DNA of 8,008 nt from WLJO01 sp046597895. GTDB lineage: Bacteria; Actinomycetota; Acidimicrobiia; Acidimicrobiales; Ilumatobacteraceae. The stretch's first letter is position 1. Each line of letters opens with the position of its first letter. The notes below the pieces were generated by a model. That model ran no database searches. It worked only from the letters and a program-made list of their open reading frames with translations, and had not been told where the DNA came from. The DNA lies in assembly GCA_046597895.1 (NCBI GenBank), contig JBKJJS010000483.1, forward strand, positions 1 through 8,008, read 5' to 3'. Both the position numbers and the translations under genes were made by a program. This document shows positions 1-5,834 of the stretch, in pieces.

Positions 1-304
1 CGAGCGCCGGATTGATGTTCCGCTCGATGAAGCCCTCGTAGTTGTAGAGCGTGGCGTCCGATCGGCCCAGGCCGCAGATGAGCGCGACCCACCGCTCCAG
101 CAACTCGTGAAGCTCGAGATCCGCGGCGACCACGAGGCCCGCCTTCGCTTCGACCTCCAGTTGCGCCAGCACGGCTTTGGCTTCGCGCTTGCTCTTGGTC
201 CGGATCGTGCGGATCACGCGTCCGTACAGACCCGTCCCGGCGTCTCGCCCCGTCGAGACCGTGAGCTCCCACGTCCCCGGAGTCCGCTCTCGGATCGTGC
301 CCAT
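1..304 (-). CDS. Tyrosine-recombinase (phage-type) integrase, N-terminal part, cut by window edge
   Basis: The minus strand from the ATG at 304 stays open to base 1, giving 101 residues of a longer protein. Residues about 1-55 begin MGTIRERTPGTWEL and resemble the arm-type DNA-binding domain of integrases, with a basic stretch TIRTKSKREAK. Residues about 58-101, with LHELLERWV and LYNYEGFIERNINPAL, fit the helical SAM-like core-binding domain. The catalytic domain with the R-H-R-Y residues would lie off the left edge. A strong ribosome site, GGAGGT on the minus strand (311-316), sits 6 nt before the ATG and fixes the start. The gene lies 91 bp past the 3' end of tRNA-Lys on the same strand, the classic position for an integrase of a tRNA-targeted element, so the element should extend leftwards. 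The family call is from motif reading; whether the full gene is intact cannot be seen. Confidence 0.85.
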   Translation of the reverse strand, partial: MGTIRERTPGTWELTVSTGRDAGTGLYGRVIRTIRTKSKREAKAVLAQLEVEAKAGLVVAADLELHELLERWVALICGLGRSDATLYNYEGFIERNINPAL

Positions 305-316
305 TTTCGGACCTCC

Positions 317-338
317 AATTCGCGGCAAATTCGCGGCA
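317..338. repeat. Perfect tandem repeat of 11 bp next to the integrase start
   Basis: Two back-to-back exact copies of AATTCGCGGCA occupy 317-327 and 328-338, beginning one base upstream of the integrase ribosome-binding site. Short direct repeats between an integrase gene and the tRNA attachment site are often arm-type integrase sites or excisionase sites; that role is inferred from position only. They could also be an operator for the integrase gene. Confidence 0.6.
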
Positions 339-367
339 GAAGCTTAGGCGTAACGAGGAGACGACAA

Positions 368-386
368 TGGTCAGGGCTTCTGACCA
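368..386 (-). terminator. Stem-loop just after tRNA-Lys
   Basis: Bases 368-374 (TGGTCAG) and 380-386 (CTGACCA) form a perfect 7-bp stem with a 5-nt loop. The stem begins 9 nt past the encoded CCA of the tRNA, and only TTGT follows it on the minus strand. It could end the tRNA transcript before the integrase gene. Because it lies where the att site and arm sites are expected, it could instead be a recombination site. Confidence 0.4.
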
Positions 387-395
387 GCTACTTTA

Positions 396-470
396 TGGTG
401 GGCCGCCTGGGACTCGAACCCAGAACCAGCGGATTAAAAGTCCGATGCGCTGCCATTGCGCCAGCGGCCC
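396..470 (-). tRNA. tRNA-Lys, anticodon UUU, with encoded CCA
   Basis: Read on the minus strand from 470, the sequence folds into a cloverleaf. The acceptor stem is GGGCCGC (470-464) with GCGGCCC (406-400). The anticodon stem is CGGA/UCCG around the 7-nt loop CUUUUAA, giving anticodon UUU. The T-arm is TGGG-TTCGAGT-CCCA, followed by discriminator A (399) and a genomically encoded CCA (398-396). The gene is intact. The integrase lies downstream of its 3' end, so this tRNA is the probable attachment site, with the crossover in the 3' half, which the element must rebuild on integration. The first 10 bases of the gene also occur in the dispersed repeat family found at 4245 and 6246. A TACGAT -10-like hexamer (531-536, minus) may be its promoter, but no good -35 box is visible. 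Confidence 0.95.
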
Positions 471-504
471 GGGACCGGAGGAAATCGTGGGAGAAAACCC
501 TCCC
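462..504 (-). repeat. Dispersed repeat copy A with hairpin, overlapping the tRNA 5' end
   Basis: Bases 462-497 match copy C (6246-6281) at about 33 of 36 positions and copy B (4245-4280) nearly as well. The shared core begins AGCGGCCCGGGACCGG, then a variable NN, and ends with GAAA...GTGGGAGAAA. The first 9 bases of this copy are also the start of tRNA-Lys. At its far end GGGAG (489-493) pairs with CTCCC (500-504) around a 6-nt loop. On the minus strand the hairpin precedes the tRNA, so it may be a terminator for an upstream transcript or part of the tRNA leader. Confidence 0.75.
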
Positions 505-649
505 TCGATGGTCGACCGGAACCGGTGGCCATCGTATCCGCCAGCTGTTGGGCCTGATCGGAGGGGTTCGCAGCGTGTTGGCGGGTGCTGACCCGTGTCG
601 GGGCGCGCCGAGCAGTCGGAGACGATCAGAGCGGCGCGCTCGCGGGCAT
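505..649. other. Spacer between repeat A and the transposase remnant
   Basis: No reading frame here resembles a known protein, and no RNA gene is seen. A TACGAT hexamer on the minus strand (531-536) is a possible -10 box for tRNA-Lys, which would give a leader of about 55 nt. The stretch could be the chromosomal region upstream of the tRNA or the remaining end of the transposon whose gene stops at 650. Confidence 0.4.
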
Positions 650-1705
650 CTACGCGGCGAGTGCTGGGGCGTGGCGCTGGCGGTGCGGCTGCAGCGCGCG
701 GCCGTTGATCCCAAACGCGTAGGTGAGCAAGTTCAGGAGCTGTCGGGCATGGCCGATGGTGTTGGCCCGGCGCAGCCCGAGGCTGTCGTCAGGGTGCAAG
801 TTGATTCGCTCGGCGTCGTTGCGACGACGCTAGACCGTTCGAAGTCCAGGTCCCCCGGTGCCACCGCCGCACTCGGCAGGGAGGCGACAGTCGTTGTACC
901 AACGAAACGTGCCAGCCTTGGACTCGCTGCGATGGGTCCGGATCTGCTCGAGCGGAACGAACGTCACCTCGCCAGTTTCGGTCAGTTCGCCGAGCCCGAT
1001 GCGGCCACCGAGCGCGAACAGCGTGAGCGACCGCTCCCCCGCTGTCGTGGTGATGGTCCTGGTCTCGACGAAGGTCGACTTCTCGATCCGCTTCGCGTTC
1101 TTCTTCGTCTGCTGCCGGCTACCGGCCGCAGCGGCGACCCGGTTCACGGTCATCAGGCCGACCTGGCGCATCAGGTGCTGGTGGTGGACGCCGCGTAGGG
1201 CGGTGTCGTAGACGACGGCCTGGGCGCCGACGGTGAGCGGGGTGAGGCGCTCGAACATGGCGCCGGCGACGGCGGCTTCGTTGGCGCCGGGCACGAACGC
1301 ACCGTCGAGGATGACGCGAGCGTTGGTGGCGTGGTCGCGGCAGGCGACGATGACGAACTTGGTGCCCCACGCGGTCTGGCCGGTGCCTTCGTGATGAAGC
1401 GACGCATCAGGCTCGAAGCGCAGCGGCTTGATTTCGCCGGTTGTCTTGTCGAGCTTCCGGTCGCCGGGCTGGGCTCGAAACAGCGGCGTCACGACCTTGC
1501 CGTCGGCGTACAGAATCCGGCCGAGATCGGGGTGGGTCCACGAGCCCTCGCCGTCAGGGTTGAGGAGCCCAATCTGGCGTGCCTGCCGGGTGGCGTGCTC
1601 ACGGTGGAGCGCCCCGATCTGGGCGAGGATCGTCGGGTCGGTCAGGTAGCGGGTGCGACCGTAGAGGTGGTGGTCCCGGCGCATCGGCGTCGCCGGTAGC
1701 CACAA
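650..1705 (-). pseudogene. Decayed DDE-type transposase, copy 1 (longest)
   Basis: An open frame runs on the minus strand from about 1705 to a TAG at 830-832 (291 residues). It contains GTKFVIVACRDHATNARVIL and GAQAVVYDTALRGVHHQHL, patterns that fit the RNase H-like core of DDE transposases. After that TAG the frame continues in RRRNDAERINLHPDDSLGLR and on to a TAG at 650-652. RRRNDAE-IN resembles the C-terminal helix carrying the last catalytic glutamate. Against copy 3 (6282-7002) it lacks about 80 bp near 858-861, has a further 1-nt loss that restores frame, and has a Tyr codon turned into TAG at 830. No start with a ribosome site is seen near 1705, and the N-terminus looks truncated; in-frame TGA stops lie near 1738. 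Transposase identity is inferred from motif layout and from three scattered copies; the exact IS family is not recognised. Confidence 0.7.
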
Positions 1706-1759
1706 CGGCCACAGCCGGCAACACAGTCCAGATCCTCAAGGTCAGCGTGAACGAAGCCG

Positions 1760-1891
1760 GTGTCAGGCGCTCAGGTTCGCGAATACGTGGGCAAGGCCGA
1801 AGAGTACGCCGACGCTGCTGCAAGCGAAGTCGACCAAGGTCGGCGCAGCATGAACGCCGACGAAGCTCAGCTGCACGACCCGGTCGGCTGA
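1760..1891 (+). pseudogene. HEPN-like protein remnant (43 codons)
   Basis: A short frame from GTG 1760 to TGA 1889-1891 reads VSGAQVREYVGKAEEY and continues ADAAASEVDQGRRS. This helical pattern (REY..KAEE...AA..E...GR) resembles the first helix pair of HEPN-domain proteins, which usually run beyond 100 residues. The frame then jumps to MNADEAQLHDPVG, as if the middle of the domain were lost. About two thirds of third codon positions are G or C, lower than in the neighbouring genes. No clear ribosome site precedes it. It lies between the transposase remnant and an intact operon, so it is probably a leftover of a gene broken by the element. HEPN membership rests on a short pattern only. Confidence 0.35.
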
Positions 1892-1916
1892 CGAGTCCGT
1901 CGCGACGCGGTATTCT
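1888..1916 (+). promoter_or_regulatory. Promoter of the lipoprotein-protease operon, likely leaderless
   Basis: A TATTCT -10 box (1911-1916) lies 17 nt after CTGACG (1888-1893), a 4/6 match to the -35 consensus. The GTG start at 1923 is only 6 nt beyond the -10 box, where transcription should begin, and no Shine-Dalgarno sequence precedes it. This predicts an mRNA starting at or next to the start codon, a common actinobacterial arrangement. Confidence 0.55.
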
Positions 1917-1922
1917 CGCGAC

Positions 1923-2594
1923 GTGAAGCGCGGGCATGGTCTCATGCTGGGGCTGTTGCTTGTCGGCTGCTCCGCAACCGATCCTGCGCCGGACAGCTCG
2001 AGACCTGGCGGAGAAGCAGCCGACGTGACGGTTTCGGCGCCGGCGACGACGGGGGTGTCCGAAGCGGCAGCCGCGATCGAGGCGTTCGCAATCGAGTCCG
2101 AACGGCTCGACGCCAGCTTCGCCGAGATCCACCGCCTCGTTGAGCAACGTCCTGACGAACTGCGCGAGGCGGCGCTTGATCAGCTCGAAGCCGGCGACAC
2201 CGCCGCGCGCTACCCGGCGCTGTATGCCCTCGCGCTGACCGTCGAGGGAACCGAGGCGACCGACGCGCTCCGCGCGGTGCTCGACTCGCCCGACATCAAC
2301 GAACGGATGCTCGCTGCCGGCAGCCTCATCGCCCACGGCGAGAAAGCCGCTTTCCCGATCCTGATCGAGCTGCTCGGCTCCGACGAGCAGCTCGCGTTCC
2401 GCGACCCACCACAGCTGGCCTGGCAGTTCGCTCGCTTTCTCCTCATCCAGTACACCGACGAAGACATGGGTCTGCTCGGCTCGTCGACCTATGGCCCCGA
2501 CCAAGCCGCCGTGGCACGAAAGGCGTGGCAGGACTGGTGGGCCAGCGCCGGTGCGTCACTCCAGTTCGACGCTGCGACGCAGGTGTACCGGTGA
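1923..2594 (+). CDS. Putative lipoprotein with HEAT-repeat-like helical domain
   Basis: This 223-residue protein starts at GTG 1923. It has a lipoprotein signal: basic MKRGHG, hydrophobic LMLGLLL and lipobox L13-V-G-C16, so the mature protein should be lipid-anchored at Cys16 on the outer face of the membrane. A low-complexity Pro/Ser/Ala linker (about 17-45) leads into an alpha-helical body. Residues about 60-160 show HEAT-like periodicity: ELREAALDQLEAGD, YPALYALALTVEGTEATDAL, NERMLAAGSLIAHGEKAAFP, ILIELLG. The C-terminus (about 165-223) is Trp-rich (WQFARFLLIQYTDED, WQDWWASAG). HEAT repeats usually serve as protein-binding scaffolds. Its stop overlaps the start of a secreted metallopeptidase, so the two are probably co-translated; a role as membrane-bound partner or regulator of that protease is inference. 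GTG 1923 is preferred over the in-frame ATG at 1944 because it supplies the basic n-region. Confidence 0.8.
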   Translation: MKRGHGLMLGLLLVGCSATDPAPDSSRPGGEAADVTVSAPATTGVSEAAAAIEAFAIESERLDASFAEIHRLVEQRPDELREAALDQLEAGDTAARYPALYALALTVEGTEATDALRAVLDSPDINERMLAAGSLIAHGEKAAFPILIELLGSDEQLAFRDPPQLAWQFARFLLIQYTDEDMGLLGSSTYGPDQAAVARKAWQDWWASAGASLQFDAATQVYR

Positions 2595-3634
2595 GCCGGC
2601 TTCGAGTGGGGGTGGCAGCGGTGCTGCTTTCCGCGCCCCTCGCTCTCGTGGCTGCGCAGCCTGCGCGGGCCATGACGTTCGTGACGTTCGAGGGCTCGGT
2701 CGTGACGATCAAGATCCCACTATCCGTTCCCGACGTCACGATGCGCGACTCGGCAGGGCGGCGGATGCCGATGAGCGAATACGTGGAGCAGGCCGGCGAG
2801 GCGATCTGGAACGCCGCGCTCGCCGACCTTGCCTATCTCGAGTGCTTCACGTTGCGGGTCGACGTCGATGCTGTCGGCGTCCCGGCTGGAGACACCGCTC
2901 GCGTCGGCGATCACCGGATCGGTTACAACCCGTCACCGACTTTTCGTTCCTTCGTCGACATACCGCTCGCGGAGGGTGATTCCACCCGAGCGCAAGAGGA
3001 CCATGTAGGTCCGTATGGCGATGACAGCACGGGTGTCTGGGGGCCCATCGACGAGGTCACGGTTGCGCACGAGTTGGGGCACCTGATGGGTCTCGGCGAC
3101 GACTACAGAGACGTCGGCGGCACCTACCGCGATGTCCGTTCGATCCCCACACCCGGCCGCGAGGGAACGTTGATGGCCGGGGGCGACCGCATCGACCAGG
3201 AACTCGTCGACCGCCTCGGAAGCCTGCTCGACCGGATCTATGGTCTGCCCGAGTGCTGGACGGGGACGCTGCGCGGGTCATGGACCACGTCAACAGCAGG
3301 ATGCAGCGGCAGTACCTTCGAGGGCAAGGTCGTGTTGACGGTCGTCGAAAATGACTTCCTCGAAGGCACGCTCAGCCTCGTCGAATCGGTCGACTGCATG
3401 GGGTTCGAGCCGAAGTACGACGGTTCCGCGGTCCTCGGCGGCACCTTCGACGGCCAAGAGTTCCAAATCACAGCCGAGAGCTTCAGTGGGGGCGTCAACG
3501 TGTGGGGCTGTGGCCTCCCCGCGATTCAGGTCAGCACACCCGGCGCCGCCGCGGGCGACTGGACGGCCTCGATACCACCTGACAGCGCGTTCGACTGTCA
3601 CCTGAGCCTCGAGCGCAAAGTTCTCAGCTCCTAG
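2591..3634 (+). CDS. Secreted zinc metallopeptidase (HExxHxxGxxD) with C-terminal beta domain
   Basis: GTG 2591 overlaps the TGA of the lipoprotein gene (GTGA), giving 347 residues. A Sec signal peptide (VSRLRVGVAAVLLSAPLALV, cleavage near ARA-M) is followed by a catalytic domain of about 195 residues. H160-ELG-H164-LMG-LG-D170 matches the zinc motif HExxHxxGxxD of snapalysin-like metzincins: two His and an Asp ligand, with Glu161 catalytic. A downstream GTLMAGGD (Met195) fits the metzincin Met-turn. From C222 onward (CWTGTLRGSW) is a beta-rich, cysteine-containing domain with repeated Gly-x-(Phe/Leu) strands, possibly for binding or stability. No sorting signal is seen, so the enzyme is probably released. 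Upstream in-frame GTG 2525 is rejected because the signal peptide starts at 2591. Neither the substrate nor the exact MEROPS family is known. Confidence 0.85.
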   Translation: MSRLRVGVAAVLLSAPLALVAAQPARAMTFVTFEGSVVTIKIPLSVPDVTMRDSAGRRMPMSEYVEQAGEAIWNAALADLAYLECFTLRVDVDAVGVPAGDTARVGDHRIGYNPSPTFRSFVDIPLAEGDSTRAQEDHVGPYGDDSTGVWGPIDEVTVAHELGHLMGLGDDYRDVGGTYRDVRSIPTPGREGTLMAGGDRIDQELVDRLGSLLDRIYGLPECWTGTLRGSWTTSTAGCSGSTFEGKVVLTVVENDFLEGTLSLVESVDCMGFEPKYDGSAVLGGTFDGQEFQITAESFSGGVNVWGCGLPAIQVSTPGAAAGDWTASIPPDSAFDCHLSLERKVLSS

Positions 3635-3711
3635 TGCTCCGTCGCGGAATCAGGACACGCTGCTGCGATGGCATCGGCGACGCATCGCCCGTCACTGGAC
3701 CCAACCCCCAC

Positions 3712-3726
3712 GCCGCCCCGGGCGGC
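3712..3726 (+). terminator. GC-rich hairpin downstream of the protease gene
   Basis: GCCGCC (3712-3717) and GGCGGC (3721-3726) form a perfect 6-bp stem with a 3-nt loop, 77 nt after the protease stop. There is no T-run, so it is at best a tract-less actinobacterial terminator. Apart from this and a weaker stem at 3665-3688 (GCGATG/CATCGC), the 205-nt gap 3635-3839 holds nothing recognisable. Confidence 0.35.
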
Positions 3727-3839
3727 CACCGACTGCTGTCGAAGTGCGTCGGTTGATCGTGCAGATGGCGACGCAGAACACGACGTGGGGTTGACGCGGC
3801 GAGTTGCTACTCAGCTCGACGCGAGATCGGAGGGCAGAG

Positions 3840-4433
3840 ATGCGCACCACCCGCACTTGGCTGTTCGTCCTAGCGTGCGCCTCCCTCGGCGCCGGATGCG
3901 GTAGCGACGGGGAGCCAGAAGGTGATCCGCTGCCGGCAAAGGCGAGAACGATCCTCGAGGCGTCGTCCGAGGCGATGGCAGCCGTGACGAGCGTTCACTT
4001 CGACCTGGAACGTTCCGGTGCCGCCGTGTACATCGACCAGTTCCAGTCGCTCGCTGTTGACAGGACCAAGGGCCGGTTTTCGGCGCCCGGCGGTGCCGAC
4101 GCCGTGCTCAGCGTCACCGTCGATGGATCGCTGAAGACCAAGCTCGGCGCGGTCGCGCTTGGCGGAGATGTGTTCATGTCGTGGCAGTGGCAGTTCTGGC
4201 TCAACGTCCCGCTCGCCGTCATCGGTGTGGCCGTCACGTGGCGGGAGCGGCCCGGGACCGGCAGAAAAGGTGGGAGAAAGCCTCTCCCGACTTGCTCGCC
4301 TGGACCTCGTGGAAGCGTACCCGGCCGCGTTCGGAGTGGATCGGAGCCGATTCTGGCCTGGTCGGGCGTGCCGATTGCTCGTGGCTTGTGCCCGGGCCTT
4401 CATTTCGAACTGCTCACCCCGTACGACAGGTAG
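3840..4433 (+). pseudogene. Chimeric remnant: LprG-like lipoprotein front fused to an MFS exporter fragment
   Basis: ATG 3840 has a good ribosome site (GGAGGG 3829-3834, 5-nt spacer). Residues 1-20 form a lipoprotein signal ending LGAGC20. Residues about 32-113 look like the N-terminal half of the LprG/LppX family: ARTILEASSEAMAAVTSVHF, then VDRTKGRFSAPGGADAVLSV and LGAVALGGDVFMS. At S114 the text switches to WQWQFWLNVPLAVIGVAVTW, a stretch typical of 14-helix DHA2-type MFS exporters. That in turn breaks at about 4245, where dispersed repeat B begins, and the remaining 60 or so codons to TAG 4431-4433 resemble nothing. LprG proteins are normally about 230 residues. In mycobacteria lprG and the P55 MFS exporter gene form one operon, so the simplest reading is a deletion from mid-lprG into mid-exporter. 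The promoter-proximal part and start look intact, but a functional product is unlikely. Confidence 0.7.
4245..4288 (-). repeat. Dispersed repeat copy B with terminator-like hairpin
   Basis: Bases 4245-4280 match copy C at about 32 of 36 positions. GGGAGA (4272-4277) pairs with TCTCCC (4283-4288) around AAGCC. Read on the minus strand the stem is followed by ACCTTTTC, so this copy has the form of a rho-independent terminator for leftward transcription. It begins exactly where the MFS fragment of the chimeric gene ends. Eight bases at its left end (4246-4253) are the same as the start of tRNA-Lys. Confidence 0.75.
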
Positions 4434-4621
4434 GTCATCCGCAATTGGGGCCGAGGGCTCAACGGGACGGAAAACATCGATGGACTTCGATGGTCCGGGC
4501 GGGCTGGTGTTGTACGAGATGTGCTCGAGCCGCTCGGCGCGCTCGTTCGGGCCCGCCGCGACCGTGAACATTCGTGTGTCGGGCTGTCGCGAATTGATGG
4601 TCCTCACGGGTCTTATGGTCG
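4434..4621. other. Gap without an assignable gene
   Basis: Both strands have GC-rich third positions in overlapping frames, so coding bias does not settle the direction. A minus-strand frame from about 4571 reads MFTVAAGPNERAERLEHISY and continues NTSPPGPSKSIDVFRP. It looks protein-like but matches no family I recognise, has no ribosome site, and runs leftwards into repeat B. It may be another truncated gene. A TATGGT hexamer (4614-4619, plus) could be a -10 box for the next gene. Confidence 0.3.
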
Positions 4622-4987
4622 ATGGGCGTGATGGCGCGACGGCGATCCGAGCGGGGCGAGTTCACGTCCTTCGTCCGCGATGGCCTGGGCCAGGGGATGA
4701 CCTTCACCAGGCCGGAGAAGGTCTACTTGGACGCCTGTCACCCGAGCGACGGCCTACACACGGGACCTCTCACCACCCTCGACGGACTCGTCACCGCGCT
4801 GAGCGAGCAACGCGGATGGGTCGACGTGACCGCCCCGGCAGACATTTCGATCGACGGTTACGCCAGCAAGACCTTCCGACGCTCGGCCCCGACCGACCTC
4901 TCCGAGTGCACCGGCGATCTCAGGAAGCTGACGAGCGGCGACAGGCCGGAGCGAGTCGACGTCGGAGCGGAAGACTCCCAGGGCTGA
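4622..4987 (+). pseudogene. Hypothetical protein, probably truncated at the C-terminus
   Basis: The frame gives 121 residues from ATG 4622, or 118 from ATG 4631. There is no good ribosome site; a TATGGT -10-like box at 4614-4619 would favour a near-leaderless start at 4631. There is no signal peptide. The central part, RPEKVYLDACHPSDGLHTGP and then GWVDVTAPADISIDGYASKT ending at APTDLSECT, resembles small actinobacterial proteins in which a DACH motif and a later Cys flank a V-D-V-T-x-P-x-D...DGY segment and which continue for about another 80-100 residues. Here the similarity stops after the second Cys (about residue 95). The rest (GDRPERVDVGAEDSQG) is unrelated and ends 33 bp before transposase fragment copy 2. 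I read it as a gene cut by a rearrangement. The family has no function I can name. Confidence 0.5.
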
Positions 4988-5020
4988 CATCGCTCATTCG
5001 CCAGCCGACGTTCGCCGAAT

Positions 5021-5131
5021 CGGCGATGGTGTGCGCGCCGCGCGGCCACAGGCTGTCGCCGAGGTGACGGTTGATGCTCTCGGCGTCGTTACGACACCGG
5101 GTAGAGCCGCTCGAAGTCCGGATCACCCGGG
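5021..5131 (-). pseudogene. Transposase fragment, copy 2 (C-terminal helix only)
   Basis: About 110 bp match copies 1 and 3, including a 30-bp run (about 5061-5090) identical to copy 3. On the minus strand it encodes GDPDFERLY, then, after a 1-nt insertion, RNDAESINRHLGDSLWPRGA. This is the segment with the proposed last catalytic glutamate. Similarity ends on both sides within a few bases, so it is a scrap of the element, not a gene. Confidence 0.8.
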
Positions 5132-5362
5132 CTACCCCGGCCGCGCCGCCGGGTGCAGGACCAACCGGCCCAGGTCGTCAGCGGTCGGCCAACCGTCTTC
5201 GAGGCGGATCTCGGCTCCGTCACGCACTCGAGACGACATCGGCCCTTCGTCGTGGCGTTCGAGGTCGACACCCTCGGCCACGACGGACCCGTCGTCGCTC
5301 GAACGACAGCCCTGTCGCCCCGACCGACGCGACCCACAGGTCCCACAGTTCCAGTTCCAGGC
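5132..5362 (-). other. Gap with a possible frameshifted gene remnant
   Basis: No intact gene is seen in these 231 bp. On the minus strand one frame reads LELELWDLWVASVGATGLSF just past the ChaB stop. A second frame continues with DDGSVVAEGVDLERHDEGPM and LEDGWPTADDLGRLVLHPAA to a TAG at 5132-5134, where transposase copy 2 begins. Both pieces have GC-rich third positions and read like one soluble protein split by a frameshift. The family is not recognised, and this may be chance. Confidence 0.3.
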
Positions 5363-5797
5363 TCAGGAGCGTCGCTCCTCGCGAAGCGAATCCGCCGACG
5401 CCGCGTCGTTGGCCTTGCCGATGGCGGCCACCAACTCCGCCTTCGTCATCCTCGACCGGCCCCGGATGCCGAGCCGCGCCGCCACCTCGAGGAGATGAGC
5501 CTTGGTGGCAAAGGCGTCGACCCCGCCCGCCGTCTTCGTCCGGCTCTGAAGCGCCGCCCGGCCGGTCTTGGCGTCCTGCGCGTCGCTCGGACCCAACGTG
5601 GCCTTCGGCTCCCAGTGGTCGCCGACCTTCTCGAACGAGTGCTTCAGCGAAGCGAACGCAATGCGGTGCGCCGCCGCGTCGTCGCCGTGGGTCTCCTCGG
5701 CCGCCTCCAACGTGTGGGCGTACGTCTCCTGCGCCTTCGTCGGCGACCGCTTGAGGGTCGAGGGCAGCCGCTCGCGTTCGTTCTTGGTCAGCACCAT
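5363..5797 (-). CDS. ChaB-domain protein with C-terminal Rho-N/SAP-like domain
   Basis: This is a 144-residue soluble protein. Residues about 10-65 fit the ChaB family: LPSTLKRSPTKAQETYAHTL, then AAAHRIAFASLKHSFEKVGD and HWEPK. A polar linker (67-90) leads to residues 91-131, GGVDAFATKAHLLEVAARLG and RSRMTKAELVAAIGKAN, a helix-extended-helix module of the Rho termination factor N-terminal or SAP type that usually binds nucleic acid. This two-domain layout is common in actinobacteria. ChaB was first named as a cation-transport regulator in E. coli, but that role should not be assumed here; the second domain suggests a nucleic-acid-linked function. Start ATG 5797 is followed directly by GTG, either of which could serve; no clear Shine-Dalgarno is seen. 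It is divergent from the DUF2007-type gene with 50 bp between starts. The gene looks intact. Confidence 0.85.
   Translation of the reverse strand: MVLTKNERERLPSTLKRSPTKAQETYAHTLEAAEETHGDDAAAHRIAFASLKHSFEKVGDHWEPKATLGPSDAQDAKTGRAALQSRTKTAGGVDAFATKAHLLEVAARLGIRGRSRMTKAELVAAIGKANDAASADSLREERRS
5365..5379 (-). terminator. Hairpin at the end of the ChaB/Rho-N gene
   Basis: AGGAGC (5365-5370) and GCTCCT (5374-5379) pair perfectly around a 3-nt loop, and the stem overlaps the stop codon. No T-run follows on the minus strand, so a terminator role is only possible. It may also be a by-product of the codons for Glu-Arg-Arg-Ser. Confidence 0.25.
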
Positions 5798-5834
5798 GTG
5801 CGTTGGTACCCGATGCAGCCGGGTTCGAGCCCCG

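Noticed and set aside
107..1198. A 363-codon plus-strand frame across integrase, tRNA and transposase
   Set aside because: It is antisense to three better-supported features and has no domain-like content; it is a product of GC-rich sequence lacking stops.
1599..2504. A 301-codon minus-strand frame
   Set aside because: It is antisense to the lipoprotein gene, which has a signal peptide, promoter and coupled partner; the minus translation is Arg-rich and featureless.
2525..2590. Upstream GTG start for the protease
   Set aside because: It would put 22 hydrophilic residues before a complete signal peptide and overlap the lipoprotein gene by 70 nt; the GTGA overlap at 2591 is far more usual.
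3870..4607. A 245-codon minus-strand frame
   Set aside because: Most of it mirrors the lprG-like frame, which has a ribosome site and family motifs. Only the first part (about 4480-4571) might be a real remnant, noted under the gap entry.
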